A stretch of DNA of 37,162 nt. Source: Saprospiraceae bacterium (GTDB taxonomy: Bacteria > Bacteroidota > Bacteroidia > Chitinophagales > Saprospiraceae). Positions 7,751 through 16,451 of this stretch are shown piece by piece. Made by a program: the position numbers and the translations under genes. The first letter of the stretch is position 1, and each line of letters begins with the position of its first letter. The DNA lies in the NCBI GenBank assembly GCA_024762995.1, contig JANTGI010000013.1, forward strand, positions 1 to 37,162, written 5' to 3'. Below the pieces are notes generated by a model. The model ran no database searches. It was not told the DNA's origin and was given only the letters and a program-made list of their open reading frames with translations.

Positions 7751-8751
7751 CAAGGCACCATTATTTTGTCCAAAATCTTATTGACAATATCGTCCTTGGT
7801 GACCAATTCTGCTTCGGCTTCAAACGTAGTCCCAATCCGATGACGCATAATATCCGGTGCAATATTTCTCACATCTTCCGGAATCACAAAGCCGCGTCGA
7901 TTCAAAAAAGCCACAGCTTTAGCCGCAATCGCCATACTGATACTCGCTCTCGGCGAAGCACCATAGCTAATAAAAGGAGCCAATTCCCCTAATCTCGCCG
8001 ACTTCGGATCTCTAGAAGCCTTCACAATATCCAGGATATAATTTTCGATTTGCTCATCAAGATAGACTTTTCGGACCAGCTTGCGCAATTTCAAAATATC
8101 CTCGATTGATGCGACAGGTTTAACTTTTGGGAAACCATTTTCCGAAAGGCTCCGACGCATAATTTCTTGCTCATCTTCCCGACTTGGATAATCTATCGTC
8201 AAATGCAACATAAAACGATCCTTCTGTGCTTCCGGCAACGGATAAGTACCTTCTTGGTCAATAGGGTTTTGTGTGGCCATCACCAAAAACGGCTCTTCCA
8301 GCTTAAAGGTCTGTCCCCCTATGGTCACCTGACGCTCCTGCATGGCTTCCAAAAGGGCACTTTGCACCTTGGCCGGCGCTCTATTTATTTCGTCCGCAAG
8401 GACAAAATTGGCAAATATCGGCCCCTTGCTGATTTCAAAAGTTCGCTCACCGGGATTGTAAATCATTGTCCCCGTCACATCCGACGGCAACAAGTCCGGT
8501 GTAAATTGAATTCTTTGAAACTTCGCATGAATCACCCTAGATAAGGTGCTGACTGCCAAGGTTTTAGCCAACCCGGGCAAACCTTCCAGCAGGATATGAC
8601 CTTTCGTCAAAAGCCCAATGAGTAGGCGTTCCATCATTTTTTCTTGGCCGACAATCACCTTTCGAGTTTCGGCATTGATGGCATCAATGTAGTGATATTC
8701 TCGTGTTATTTCTTCGTTGAGCTCATTGATTTGCTCGTAGGATGTGGACAT
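7750..8751 (-). CDS. moxR: MoxR-family AAA+ ATPase
   Basis: This 333-residue cytoplasmic ATPase has Walker A GLPGLAKT at 57-64, Walker B VLADE at 117-121, sensor 1 in ATQNP (159-163), and a sensor 2 region YGASPRAS near the C-terminal lid domain. The spacing and length are those of MoxR/RavA-type AAA+ chaperones, which act with vWA-domain proteins; the DUF58 and BatA proteins encoded downstream are the obvious partners. It is the first gene of a five-gene minus-strand operon whose members overlap by one or four bases. The ATG at 8751 is preceded by a 266-base divergent spacer shared with the plus-strand secreted propeller gene. Confidence 0.95.
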   Translation of the reverse strand: MSTSYEQINELNEEITREYHYIDAINAETRKVIVGQEKMMERLLIGLLTKGHILLEGLPGLAKTLAVSTLSRVIHAKFQRIQFTPDLLPSDVTGTMIYNPGERTFEISKGPIFANFVLADEINRAPAKVQSALLEAMQERQVTIGGQTFKLEEPFLVMATQNPIDQEGTYPLPEAQKDRFMLHLTIDYPSREDEQEIMRRSLSENGFPKVKPVASIEDILKLRKLVRKVYLDEQIENYILDIVKASRDPKSARLGELAPFISYGASPRASISMAIAAKAVAFLNRRGFVIPEDVRNIAPDIMRHRIGTTFEAEAELVTKDDIVNKILDKIMVP

Positions 8752-8827
8752 ATTCTACTTTTTTTAAATTCTAGGTTTTGAGAACGCCAAAATATGGAAA
8801 TAGTTGTTTTGGGGAAATAAAAAAAAT

Positions 8828-8855
8828 TCTAGTTGAAAAATACTAGATTCCAACT
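8828..8855. promoter_or_regulatory. Alternative hairpins in the leader between moxR and the propeller gene
   Basis: TCTAGT at 8828-8833 pairs with ACTAGA at 8842-8847. On the minus strand, the direction of moxR, this stem is followed by an A/T run with eight consecutive T residues. A competing pair, AGTTG at 8831-8835 with CAACT at 8851-8855, overlaps it, so the two cannot form together. The stems are short and AT-rich. This could be a weak attenuator in the moxR leader or chance. Confidence 0.3.
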
Positions 8856-8976
8856 CTTTTTTTTGCTTCAAAGTTCCAAAGTCATGGTTACCGGGTTTTT
8901 TCTTTGGGCTTTTGAGTCAAAAAAGAATTACAGGTCGATTTATGGACATTTATTCAAATTGTGTCCTTAGAATAGT

Positions 8977-8984
8977 TATATTTG
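8977..8984 (+). promoter_or_regulatory. Bacteroidota-type -7 promoter box
   Basis: TATATTTG matches the TAnnTTTG -7 consensus of Bacteroidota promoters and lies 33 bases before the ATG at 9018. A clear TTTG -33 element at the usual 19-21 base spacing is not seen; the nearest TTG, within 8958-8961, is too close. Confidence 0.4.
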
Positions 8985-9017
8985 CTACTACATATTCCCC
9001 ATCAAAAAAAAACGACG

Positions 9018-11792
9018 ATGAGATTATGCTATCTGCTTTCTGCTGTATTGACTATTTTTTCTTTTTTAGCGCAAGCGCAAACATGGTCTGCTCCAATAGG
9101 TCCCGGGGGTGGCGGATGGATTACAACTGTTACCATCGTTAATGATGCGCAGCATACCGTCTATGTGGGGTGCGATGTTGGCGGAATCTACAAGAGTACA
9201 GACAACGGAAATTCTTGGCAAATAAAAGATAATGGACTCGATATTTATTTCATGCATGATATCGAAGCCGACCCAACTACGCCTACCACCTTATATCTCG
9301 CTTCAAGGGGTGGCGTCTATAAAACCACAGATGGCGGTGACCATTGGATACCCAAACGGAATAATTTTCCGCCAATCAGCGACTTTACTTTTAGTGCTCC
9401 TGTCAGCGACATCGCCATCGACCCGAATCATCACAACATCATCTATGCCGGAATTGGCGTGCCGAATACGGGTTATGACCTAAATAGCTATCATTGGCAA
9501 TCAACGACCATCAATGGGGCCATTTACAAAAGTACCGATGGGGCAGATACTTGGACTTTAATCCAAAATACGGGCATCCCGTCCGATGCCATGATTTTTT
9601 CGATTATTGTCAGTCCTTATGACTCAGACATCATTTATACAGCCACCAGCGCCGGTGTTTACAAAAGTATTGATGCCGGCGCCAATTGGACCGCCATGAA
9701 TACAGGACTCCCCCACCACCTAACAATGTCTTTAGTCCAAGCCGATGCCAATACTCTGTATGTAACCCTTTGGGCAGAGCCGGGAAGTGCCACATGGCAA
9801 GGCGGGGTCTATAAAACTACTGATGGTGGTCAAAATTGGACTGCTATGAATACCGGACTTCCTCAAGTGGTTGGCAACGTTAGTGGACTGACAACCAACT
9901 ATCCTGATTTGGTCATTGACCCCAACGATTCCCAAACCCTTTACATCGGCAATATTCCATGGACACCCGAGCCTGGAATATTCAAGACCGTTGACGGCGG
10001 AGCGCATTGGGCTTGGAGCACCGTCGAAGATGGCGCCAACCAAAATATCGATATTGGCTGGATAACTGAACATAGCATTAGCGGGGTTTGCTTGGCGATA
10101 GATCCCAATAATTCTAATCGTTTATATTTTGGCTCATCGACTCATCTATTCAATACAGAAGACGGTGGCGACACTTGGAATCAAAAATATACAAAGGAAA
10201 TTTCCCCCGGCCATTGGCAAGGAAATGGGTTTGAAACGACTGTCGTCCAAAAAATTGCCGTTGATCCGACCAATTCCAACAATATCTATGTGGGCTATTG
10301 GGATATGGGTTTTCTGAAAAGTACGGATGGGGGCACGTCTTTCAAAAGAACTTTTCAAGGGATGAATTTTACGGGTAATACCTTTGACATCATTGTCGAT
10401 CCGGCCCAAACAAACACCATCTATGCAGCCACCGGATGGTGGGAAACGAACGAAGGAGATGTAGCGGTCAGCAACGACTACGGAGAGACTTGGACAGTCC
10501 TAAACAATGGACTCCCAAATGCCCAAATTTGGTCAATAGCTTTGGACACCACCAGTCCTGCCAATGCTCGAATGTTATATGCGACCAGCTTTGCTCATGG
10601 GGTTTACAAATCGACAGATGGTGGCCAAAATTGGGCTTCCATCAACAACGGTCTTGGTGTCAACGGCAATCTCCAAGCTAGAAAAATCACCATCGACCCT
10701 AATAATCACCAGATCTTATATGTCGGCATGGAAGCTATCCAAACGGAGACCAATGGCACGAATTCGACCACACAAGGCGGTCTTTTCAAATCAACAGATG
10801 CAGGTGCGTCTTGGACTCGTATTGATGCAGCGCTTCCGCAAATTACGGTTTATGACATTCAATTTGACCCTAATAATTCACAGACCATCTACACGGGTGT
10901 TCGGGGTGAATACGACCACACTCAAGCAACAACTTACGAGGGAGGAGTCTATAAAAGCACCGATGGCGGAGCGACTTGGGCCACCGCAAACAATGGATTT
11001 GGGAACAGCGACAATCTTCATGTGACCGCCATCGCCATCAACCCTTTCGACAGTCAAACGCTTTATGCCACCACGTCTGACGATCAATACCATGACATTT
11101 GTGCCGGTCGCGGAATTTTCAAGAGTACAGATGGTGGAGCTACATGGTCAGCGATGAATGATGGCTTAGGCATTCACTATCTCGAAGCAATAACCATTGA
11201 CCCAAACGATCCAACCATTCTTTATGCCGGTAGTGGGGGAAACGGATTAATTAAAGGATATGACCCAAGCGCTCCTTTAGCGATAGAATTAACGGATTTT
11301 TATGCCTACCCTAACCACCGGCAACAGGTCGTCATCAATTGGCAAACCAATGCCGAATACAACACCGATTATTTTAATATTCAACGTTCCGAAGATGGCC
11401 GGACTTGGGAAGACATTTATCAAACCCGGCCCATTTCATCGAAAAATTATTCTTATATTGATTCCCGTCCATTCACCGGAATTTCTTACTATCGTCTCAA
11501 GGAAACGACCTATGACGGGCTTTCATCTTTCTCTTCATCGGTGAGTGTAGAAATTCATCCGGATTCTTGGACGATTTTCCCAAATCCCAGTCATGGCGAC
11601 GTGACGATTACATCAGATTACTCTAATATCGGCAAGCTCCAATTATTTGATTTACTAGGTAATGACCTTTCGGAAAAAATAACTCGTACCGATACCAACT
11701 ACCATCAAATACAGCTTGATTTGTCTCCCCTAAAACCGGGTATTTATATGCTACGGAGTGGGGATCGAGTTTTTTGGGAGGTGGTGGAGTAG
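9018..11792 (+). CDS. T9SS-secreted Asp-box (BNR) propeller protein, GH74-like layout
   Basis: This is 924 residues from the ATG at 9018, which starts a clean signal peptide (MRLCYLLSAVLTIFSFLAQA); a TTG 12 codons upstream is less convincing. The body carries 13 Asp-box motifs of the form S/T-x-D-x-G-x-x-W, for example KSTDNGNSW, KTTDGGQNW and KSTDGGATW, so close to 14 blades, as in the paired seven-bladed propellers of GH74 glucanases. The opening GPGGGGWI followed by VGCDVGGIYKS resembles the GH74 N-terminus. Catalytic identity is not established, and many such proteins are non-enzymatic. An FN3-like module (about residues 755-850) and a T9SS type A sorting domain (IFPNPSHGDV onward) complete it. 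It is probably cell-surface or released. It is transcribed alone or together with the broken regulator downstream. Confidence 0.8.
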   Translation: MRLCYLLSAVLTIFSFLAQAQTWSAPIGPGGGGWITTVTIVNDAQHTVYVGCDVGGIYKSTDNGNSWQIKDNGLDIYFMHDIEADPTTPTTLYLASRGGVYKTTDGGDHWIPKRNNFPPISDFTFSAPVSDIAIDPNHHNIIYAGIGVPNTGYDLNSYHWQSTTINGAIYKSTDGADTWTLIQNTGIPSDAMIFSIIVSPYDSDIIYTATSAGVYKSIDAGANWTAMNTGLPHHLTMSLVQADANTLYVTLWAEPGSATWQGGVYKTTDGGQNWTAMNTGLPQVVGNVSGLTTNYPDLVIDPNDSQTLYIGNIPWTPEPGIFKTVDGGAHWAWSTVEDGANQNIDIGWITEHSISGVCLAIDPNNSNRLYFGSSTHLFNTEDGGDTWNQKYTKEISPGHWQGNGFETTVVQKIAVDPTNSNNIYVGYWDMGFLKSTDGGTSFKRTFQGMNFTGNTFDIIVDPAQTNTIYAATGWWETNEGDVAVSNDYGETWTVLNNGLPNAQIWSIALDTTSPANARMLYATSFAHGVYKSTDGGQNWASINNGLGVNGNLQARKITIDPNNHQILYVGMEAIQTETNGTNSTTQGGLFKSTDAGASWTRIDAALPQITVYDIQFDPNNSQTIYTGVRGEYDHTQATTYEGGVYKSTDGGATWATANNGFGNSDNLHVTAIAINPFDSQTLYATTSDDQYHDICAGRGIFKSTDGGATWSAMNDGLGIHYLEAITIDPNDPTILYAGSGGNGLIKGYDPSAPLAIELTDFYAYPNHRQQVVINWQTNAEYNTDYFNIQRSEDGRTWEDIYQTRPISSKNYSYIDSRPFTGISYYRLKETTYDGLSSFSSSVSVEIHPDSWTIFPNPSHGDVTITSDYSNIGKLQLFDLLGNDLSEKITRTDTNYHQIQLDLSPLKPGIYMLRSGDRVFWEVVE

Positions 11793-11840
11793 ATGAATTT
11801 GGGGAAAATAATCTCGTCTATTTATTGAAGTTTGTTCTGA

Positions 11841-11956
11841 TTGTGCCCAAGATTGATTTCCCCTGCCCTATTTTTCATTGACAGCACAAAGTAAAATACC
11901 TATCTTACCAAGACCTTTTTTCCATCTCAGGAAGGTCTAAAAAAAAGATCTTCTCC
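11841..11956 (+). pseudogene. Degraded 5' remnant of the downstream regulator, out of frame by one base
   Basis: The frame starting at 11841 stays open to an A7 run at 11940-11946 and reads SYQDLFSISGRS just before it. This aligns with SGLFVLSRDL in the intact paralogue (protein 32178-34979, around residues 182-191). Adding one A to the run would join this frame to the ORF that starts at 11957. Upstream stops at 11826 and 11838 end the remnant. So the gene at 11957 appears to be the 3' part of a longer gene broken by a one-base deletion and a further 5' loss. A sequencing error could explain the A-run but not the missing upstream 150 residues. Confidence 0.5.
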
Positions 11957-14206
11957 ATGCCACAATCCGCCGAGATTTCATCTATAGTCTCTTTGAAAAA
12001 GGATAAAAACTTAATTACAACGCTAAACAATGGTTTTTTTATCCAATCAGGAGACCATATTCAGCCATGGATTACCGAAGATGACCATTTCTTTCAAAAA
12101 AACGGGGTTTTCACCGCTAAGCTTTTATCAGATGGCAATATTGCTGTTGGCACATCGCTCGCCGGATTTGTGGTATTGTCCCCTTCCGGAAAAATATTAC
12201 TACACATTCAACGAAATAATGGCCTATTGAATAATACCGTCCTGAGTATTCTCGAAGACAACAACCAAAATATATGGCTTGGTCTGGATAATGGCATTAG
12301 CCACATTGAATACAACTCTCCTTTCAGTCGATTTTTTCCTGATGCCAACATTGAGTCCACAGGCTATGCGACCATCATCAAGGACGATTATATCTACTTC
12401 GGTACATCCACCGGTGTTTACTCTTTACCCAAGAACGCAAAAACAACTGAGCAACAAGTATTTAAAAAGATACAAGGCTCCGATGGACAAGTCAGAAACT
12501 TCAATATCATCAACAATACCCTCGTAGTAAGCCACCATAAACGTCCACTAAAAATAATAAATGGAATGGCTTACCCTATTTCTTTGGAAAATGGATATTG
12601 GTTATTTCAGCGACTAAAACAAGACACCAATTTTGTCATTGCCGGCACCTACCATGGTCTTAGCTTATTCGACAAAAATCTAAATTTTTTACACAAAATA
12701 AAAGGGTTTGATGAATCTAGTCGATTTTTGGAACAAGACAAACAGGGCAACATCTGGGTCGCACATCCCAATAAAGGTATTTTCAAATTAACACTGAACA
12801 ACACCAAAAACCAAGTAAAAGTCACCAAATATGGCCAAAAAGACGGCTTACCGTCTAACTTACTCAATCATGTTTTTTCTATCAGCAATGAATTACTCTT
12901 CCCAACTATTAATGGCATCTATTCTTACGACCCAAAAACCAATCATTTCACCCCAAACCAAGAGTATAACCGCTTGCTTTCCAATCAACGCCGCATTAGA
13001 CGCCTAACAAAAGCCGATTCCGGTGATATATGGTACATCAGCTCCACCGAAATCGGAAAGCTAATGGTCCAAGAAAAAAGTATTTCGAAAAAAATCGACA
13101 TCTTACAATTCCCGCAAATCTCCGACCAATTAGTCGATGGTTTTGAATGCATTTATCCTATTGGAGACGATGCCATCCTGCCGGCAGAACAGGGTTTTAT
13201 CTATTATGACAGCCGGAAAAAATGGACTAATCAGCCCAGTTTTGGGCTTGTTTTTTCTGACATCTCCCTAACCAATCATGGTGACAGCACCATTTTTTAT
13301 GGTAATTATTCGGATGGAAAACAAGTTTTTTGGGAGCAGCCTGATTCTGCTATTTTGAGATTTCCCTTTCGGGAAAATGGCATTCAATTCAATTTTTCTA
13401 CCACCAAATTCATTCGCCCGGAAAAAATAAAATATCGTTACAAATTAGAAGGATTAGACAGCAAATGGTCCATTTGGGCAACCAAATCCGAAAAAGAATA
13501 CAACAACCTAAAAGGGGGAAAATATGTATTTTCTGTACAAGCAATGGATGAGTTTGGCACTCCCACCCAACCAATTACCTATCAATTTAGAATCAGACCT
13601 GCATGGTATGCTTCCACACTTGCCTACATCTTGTATTTCTTGTCCTTTGTGGGATTATTAGCTTTGGTTTACCGCATTTACATCAAAAAATATGACCAAC
13701 AAAAAGAAATCGTCCAAAGATCCGAAAAGATTATCGACCAACTAAAACATGAAAAACTAGAAGCAGACATTCGACACAAAAACAGAGAGTTAATCTCCAC
13801 CACCCTTCATCTTGCCCACAAAAATGAAGTATTTAAGCGAGTAAAATCAGACATCGACAAGCTAGCCAAGACATGCACTGATTTAGACACCAAAGCCAAC
13901 CTAAAAGCCATTATCAAAATTCTCTCTACAGAAGAAGATGCCGAAGCAGGTTGGGAAGAGTTTGTCGCCCATTTTAACAAACTACACACCGGCTTCTTCG
14001 ATAAGTTAAAATCTAACTATCCCGAGCTTTCGCCAAAAGATTTGAAAATGTGTGCCTACCTAAGAATGAACCTTTCCACCAAAGAAATATCTACACTATC
14101 GAATATTACGACTCGTGGTGTCGAAGGGGCTAGATACCGCTTACGCAAAAAATTTGGGTTAAGTGGAGAGGATAACTTGGTTGCCTTTTTGATGGATATA
14201 CCGTAG
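11957..14206 (+). CDS. N-terminally truncated propeller/Y_Y_Y/LuxR-type regulator (probable pseudogene)
   Basis: The 749-residue ORF is a paralogue of the regulator at 32178-34979. Its first residue corresponds to about residue 199 there. Shared landmarks include LLNNTVLSILEDNNQNIWLG against LSNNTVLHLYEDKTGLLWAG. It keeps two-component-regulator propeller repeats, a Y_Y_Y domain (about 470-545), one membrane helix (551-573), a coiled segment and a LuxR-like helix-turn-helix (688-746, with YLRMNLSTKEIS and RYRLRKKFGL). It lacks a signal peptide and the first propeller blades, so the sensor half could not reach the periplasm normally. An in-frame stop at 11939-11941 precedes the start. The long intact remainder suggests recent loss, or use as a cytoplasm-facing fragment. 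Confidence 0.75.
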   Translation: MPQSAEISSIVSLKKDKNLITTLNNGFFIQSGDHIQPWITEDDHFFQKNGVFTAKLLSDGNIAVGTSLAGFVVLSPSGKILLHIQRNNGLLNNTVLSILEDNNQNIWLGLDNGISHIEYNSPFSRFFPDANIESTGYATIIKDDYIYFGTSTGVYSLPKNAKTTEQQVFKKIQGSDGQVRNFNIINNTLVVSHHKRPLKIINGMAYPISLENGYWLFQRLKQDTNFVIAGTYHGLSLFDKNLNFLHKIKGFDESSRFLEQDKQGNIWVAHPNKGIFKLTLNNTKNQVKVTKYGQKDGLPSNLLNHVFSISNELLFPTINGIYSYDPKTNHFTPNQEYNRLLSNQRRIRRLTKADSGDIWYISSTEIGKLMVQEKSISKKIDILQFPQISDQLVDGFECIYPIGDDAILPAEQGFIYYDSRKKWTNQPSFGLVFSDISLTNHGDSTIFYGNYSDGKQVFWEQPDSAILRFPFRENGIQFNFSTTKFIRPEKIKYRYKLEGLDSKWSIWATKSEKEYNNLKGGKYVFSVQAMDEFGTPTQPITYQFRIRPAWYASTLAYILYFLSFVGLLALVYRIYIKKYDQQKEIVQRSEKIIDQLKHEKLEADIRHKNRELISTTLHLAHKNEVFKRVKSDIDKLAKTCTDLDTKANLKAIIKILSTEEDAEAGWEEFVAHFNKLHTGFFDKLKSNYPELSPKDLKMCAYLRMNLSTKEISTLSNITTRGVEGARYRLRKKFGLSGEDNLVAFLMDIP

Positions 14207-14225
14207 AATGGCACAAACTTTTGAA

Positions 14226-14275
14226 TCTATTGTTGATAGCGCAACAAGGAAAAGAAAAAATAATTTATTCGTCAT
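14226..14275 (-). pseudogene. Relic of the 5' end of a GH3 gene
   Basis: Read on the minus strand from the ATG at 14275-14273, the sequence gives MTNKLFFLFLVALSTI, clearly related to MKNKLIFLFVLSII at the start of the intact GH3 gene (25732). Homology stops near 14226, so only about 17 codons survive. The stop codon of the overlapping upstream relic lies ten bases inside, exactly as in the intact pair. Confidence 0.75.
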
Positions 14276-14348
14276 GGTTACGCTTGTTTTTGTTTTCATT
14301 GGGTATGAAGGCTGCCTTGTTAGTGAGTCCTTGATTTAAGGATTTTTT
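14265..14348 (-). pseudogene. Relic of the 3' end of a GH144-like glucanase gene
   Basis: On the minus strand, 14348 down to the stop at 14267-14265 encodes KKSLNQGLTNKAAF followed by IPNENKNKRNHDE and a stop. The intact lipoprotein glucanase (25722-27101) ends KKNKYLQDGLKKAGF, LPTKNKNKLDHEE and a stop. Similarity is also visible at DNA level. Upstream of this segment the frame meets TGA and homology fades. This is a remnant, not a gene. Confidence 0.75.
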
Positions 14349-14546
14349 CGTTCTTCGTCAATTATAGCGAGTTTTCAAATCTAATTAACCTAAGTAAAAC
14401 AAATCATCACGGTAAAATTTATAACTTTGGAATCATCAACTCCCAATACATATTCGGATTCGATTCAAAAACCAAAACCTAACTCATTCCTTGAATTCCG
14501 GACAATCGCATCTAATTAATTAACCCACCCTCCCAAAAACGAAAAG
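14349..14546. other. Gene-free spacer
   Basis: No coding frame, strong hairpin or repeat was recognised between the glucanase relic and the GH20 stop codon. The first bases, to about 14366, may be further degraded relic sequence. Confidence 0.4.
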
Positions 14547-16421
14547 TCATCTTTTCTTTTTCACCCGCTCAACCAACACCTCCCTATCCACAATAATCTC
14601 TCGTCCCAAAGCTTGGCCGTCTCTATAACTTTGTGTCCTTAATTTTAAATTACCTTCCGGAATTAGAAAAGGATTCTTGTACTTATGGCCAAATTTTGGC
14701 GGATAAGTATTATCAATTGTATAAAATATTTCGGCATTTGGAATAGCACATTTTAGCGCACACATCAACGAATCATCTTCTTTATAGACCCGTATAATTG
14801 GCTCGTAAACAGCTTTACAAATATTAGTATTTGCCTGATCAAACAATCGAAAATGATACTCCACCCGTCTAATAAAGTTGTTCCATTTTTTATTTTCCAA
14901 AGGACTCCATAATGACTCTGACAAGGCAAAGGCTCTTGGATAGGTCATATAAAAAGCAAAGGGCAAGGTCGCTACTTTCTCCGTCCACAAATTACCTTGA
15001 CCACCCATAACATACTCACTATCAATACTATCCGGTGCCGGATTAAATTCGTATACCTTCTCCAAACTCAAACTGGCATAGACGCTATTCTCCACACTTT
15101 TATCTCCTTGAGTATAATCCAAATAGGCATAAGTCGTAGGCGACATCACCACTTGGCGCTTTTGACGCACCGCCTTCATGCCCCCTTTCATCCCACGCCA
15201 ACTCATAATTGCCGCATCATCGGACAAGCCTTCTGCCAATATTTCATCCCAACCAATCATCTTTTTTCCCTTACTGCTTATGATTTTAGCCACACGATTC
15301 ACAAAGTAATTTTGCAACTCGTCGGTATTCTTAATATTATTCAAACTCATGAATTTTTGAACCTGCGGATCTGCTTCCCAGTAGCCATGATAGCATTCAT
15401 CTCCACCGGCATGGATATACTCCCCGGGGAATAGCTCTGCCACTTCCGTAAAAATTTTATCGACAAATTCATAGGTCTTTTCATCAGCAGGATTGAGCAT
15501 ATTTTCAATAAGCATCTTAAATTTTCCATTCCCGTACCATTCTGAAAAGCGTGTGCCGGGGTTGACAAATTTTGGTTCTTTCTTAGTAGAAAACTCCGGA
15601 TAGGCCGCTAATGCTGCCATACTATGCCCCGGCATATCAATCTCGGGCACAATCGTTATATTTCGATCCGCCGCATATTGTATGACGTCTCTAATTTGCT
15701 CCTGCGTATAAAACCCACCATCCGTTGCTTTTTCATTTGGTTTTGGATCTGGGCCACCGAAGAATCCATATCGTTTGACTCGCCAAGCGCCGATTTCGGT
15801 TAATTTCGGAAGAGATTTTATTTCAATTCTCCAACCATGATCATCTGTCAAATGCCAGTGAAACACATTGAACTTATAGGTAGCCATTTGATTGATATAG
15901 GCTTTCACTTCATCAACTGTAAAGAAATGCCTACTAACATCTAACATCAAACCCCGCCATTTAAACCTTGGGTAATCTAGAATAGTGCCACCCGAAATTT
16001 TTATTAAACCGTCTTCTCTTGGTGCCGCCATTAACTGCTTTAATGTCTGAAAAGCATAAAAAATACCCGCAGGTTCATTGGCCGTAACTAAAATTTCTTT
16101 TTCATGAATGGCTATTTGATACCCTTCTTTCCCAATTTTTCCGAAAGGACTTACATTCAACTTAATCCGAACGACTTTTTCAAAATCAGCTTGGGCAGTA
16201 GGTGTCAATCCAAACATCCCTACATTATGGTAAAAATCTTGTATGTACTTATCAATCAATGGATTACGAGTCTCATTCAACACTGTGATATTATTCTCAA
16301 GGGCAAAGATTTCATGACTTAGAACATAACTAACCGGCACCGGAATAATCGGTTGTTGAGCATAATCTTGGCAAATCAAAATAAAAGAAATGACAAACAC
16401 TAAAAAAATATTCTTTTTCAT
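14547..16421 (-). CDS. GH20 beta-N-acetylhexosaminidase
   Basis: This 624-residue exported enzyme removes terminal beta-linked GlcNAc/GalNAc from glycans such as chitooligosaccharides. It has a signal peptide (MKKNIFLVFVISFILICQ), a GH20b N-terminal domain to about 145, then the catalytic barrel with the family landmarks RGLMLDVSRHF (156-166), FHWHLTDDHGW (187-197) and the catalytic Asp-Glu pair D341-E342 in HAGGDECYHGYW. Glu of the pair is the acid/base and Asp stabilises the substrate-assisted oxazoline intermediate. A C-terminal beta-sandwich (about 555-615, IFYTIDNTYPP) is typical of family members. The signal peptide lacks a clear lipobox. It starts 30 bases after the SDR stop on the same strand, so it may be the last gene of a TetR-SDR-GH20 transcript. 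Confidence 0.93.
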   Translation of the reverse strand: MKKNIFLVFVISFILICQDYAQQPIIPVPVSYVLSHEIFALENNITVLNETRNPLIDKYIQDFYHNVGMFGLTPTAQADFEKVVRIKLNVSPFGKIGKEGYQIAIHEKEILVTANEPAGIFYAFQTLKQLMAAPREDGLIKISGGTILDYPRFKWRGLMLDVSRHFFTVDEVKAYINQMATYKFNVFHWHLTDDHGWRIEIKSLPKLTEIGAWRVKRYGFFGGPDPKPNEKATDGGFYTQEQIRDVIQYAADRNITIVPEIDMPGHSMAALAAYPEFSTKKEPKFVNPGTRFSEWYGNGKFKMLIENMLNPADEKTYEFVDKIFTEVAELFPGEYIHAGGDECYHGYWEADPQVQKFMSLNNIKNTDELQNYFVNRVAKIISSKGKKMIGWDEILAEGLSDDAAIMSWRGMKGGMKAVRQKRQVVMSPTTYAYLDYTQGDKSVENSVYASLSLEKVYEFNPAPDSIDSEYVMGGQGNLWTEKVATLPFAFYMTYPRAFALSESLWSPLENKKWNNFIRRVEYHFRLFDQANTNICKAVYEPIIRVYKEDDSLMCALKCAIPNAEIFYTIDNTYPPKFGHKYKNPFLIPEGNLKLRTQSYRDGQALGREIIVDREVLVERVKKKR

Positions 16422-16451
16422 ATTAATTGGGTTTCGGTTCCGGTTATCTAC

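Noticed and set aside
9100-11250. Regularly spaced similar DNA blocks that could suggest a tandem repeat or CRISPR array
   Set aside because: The spacing is irregular and the blocks encode Asp-box motifs in one continuous reading frame, so they are protein propeller repeats.
11940-11946. A7 run as a programmed frameshift site
   Set aside because: The upstream frame is only about 33 codons, begins after stops and lacks a signal peptide or start, so programmed shifting would not restore a complete protein. Mutation or sequencing error is simpler.
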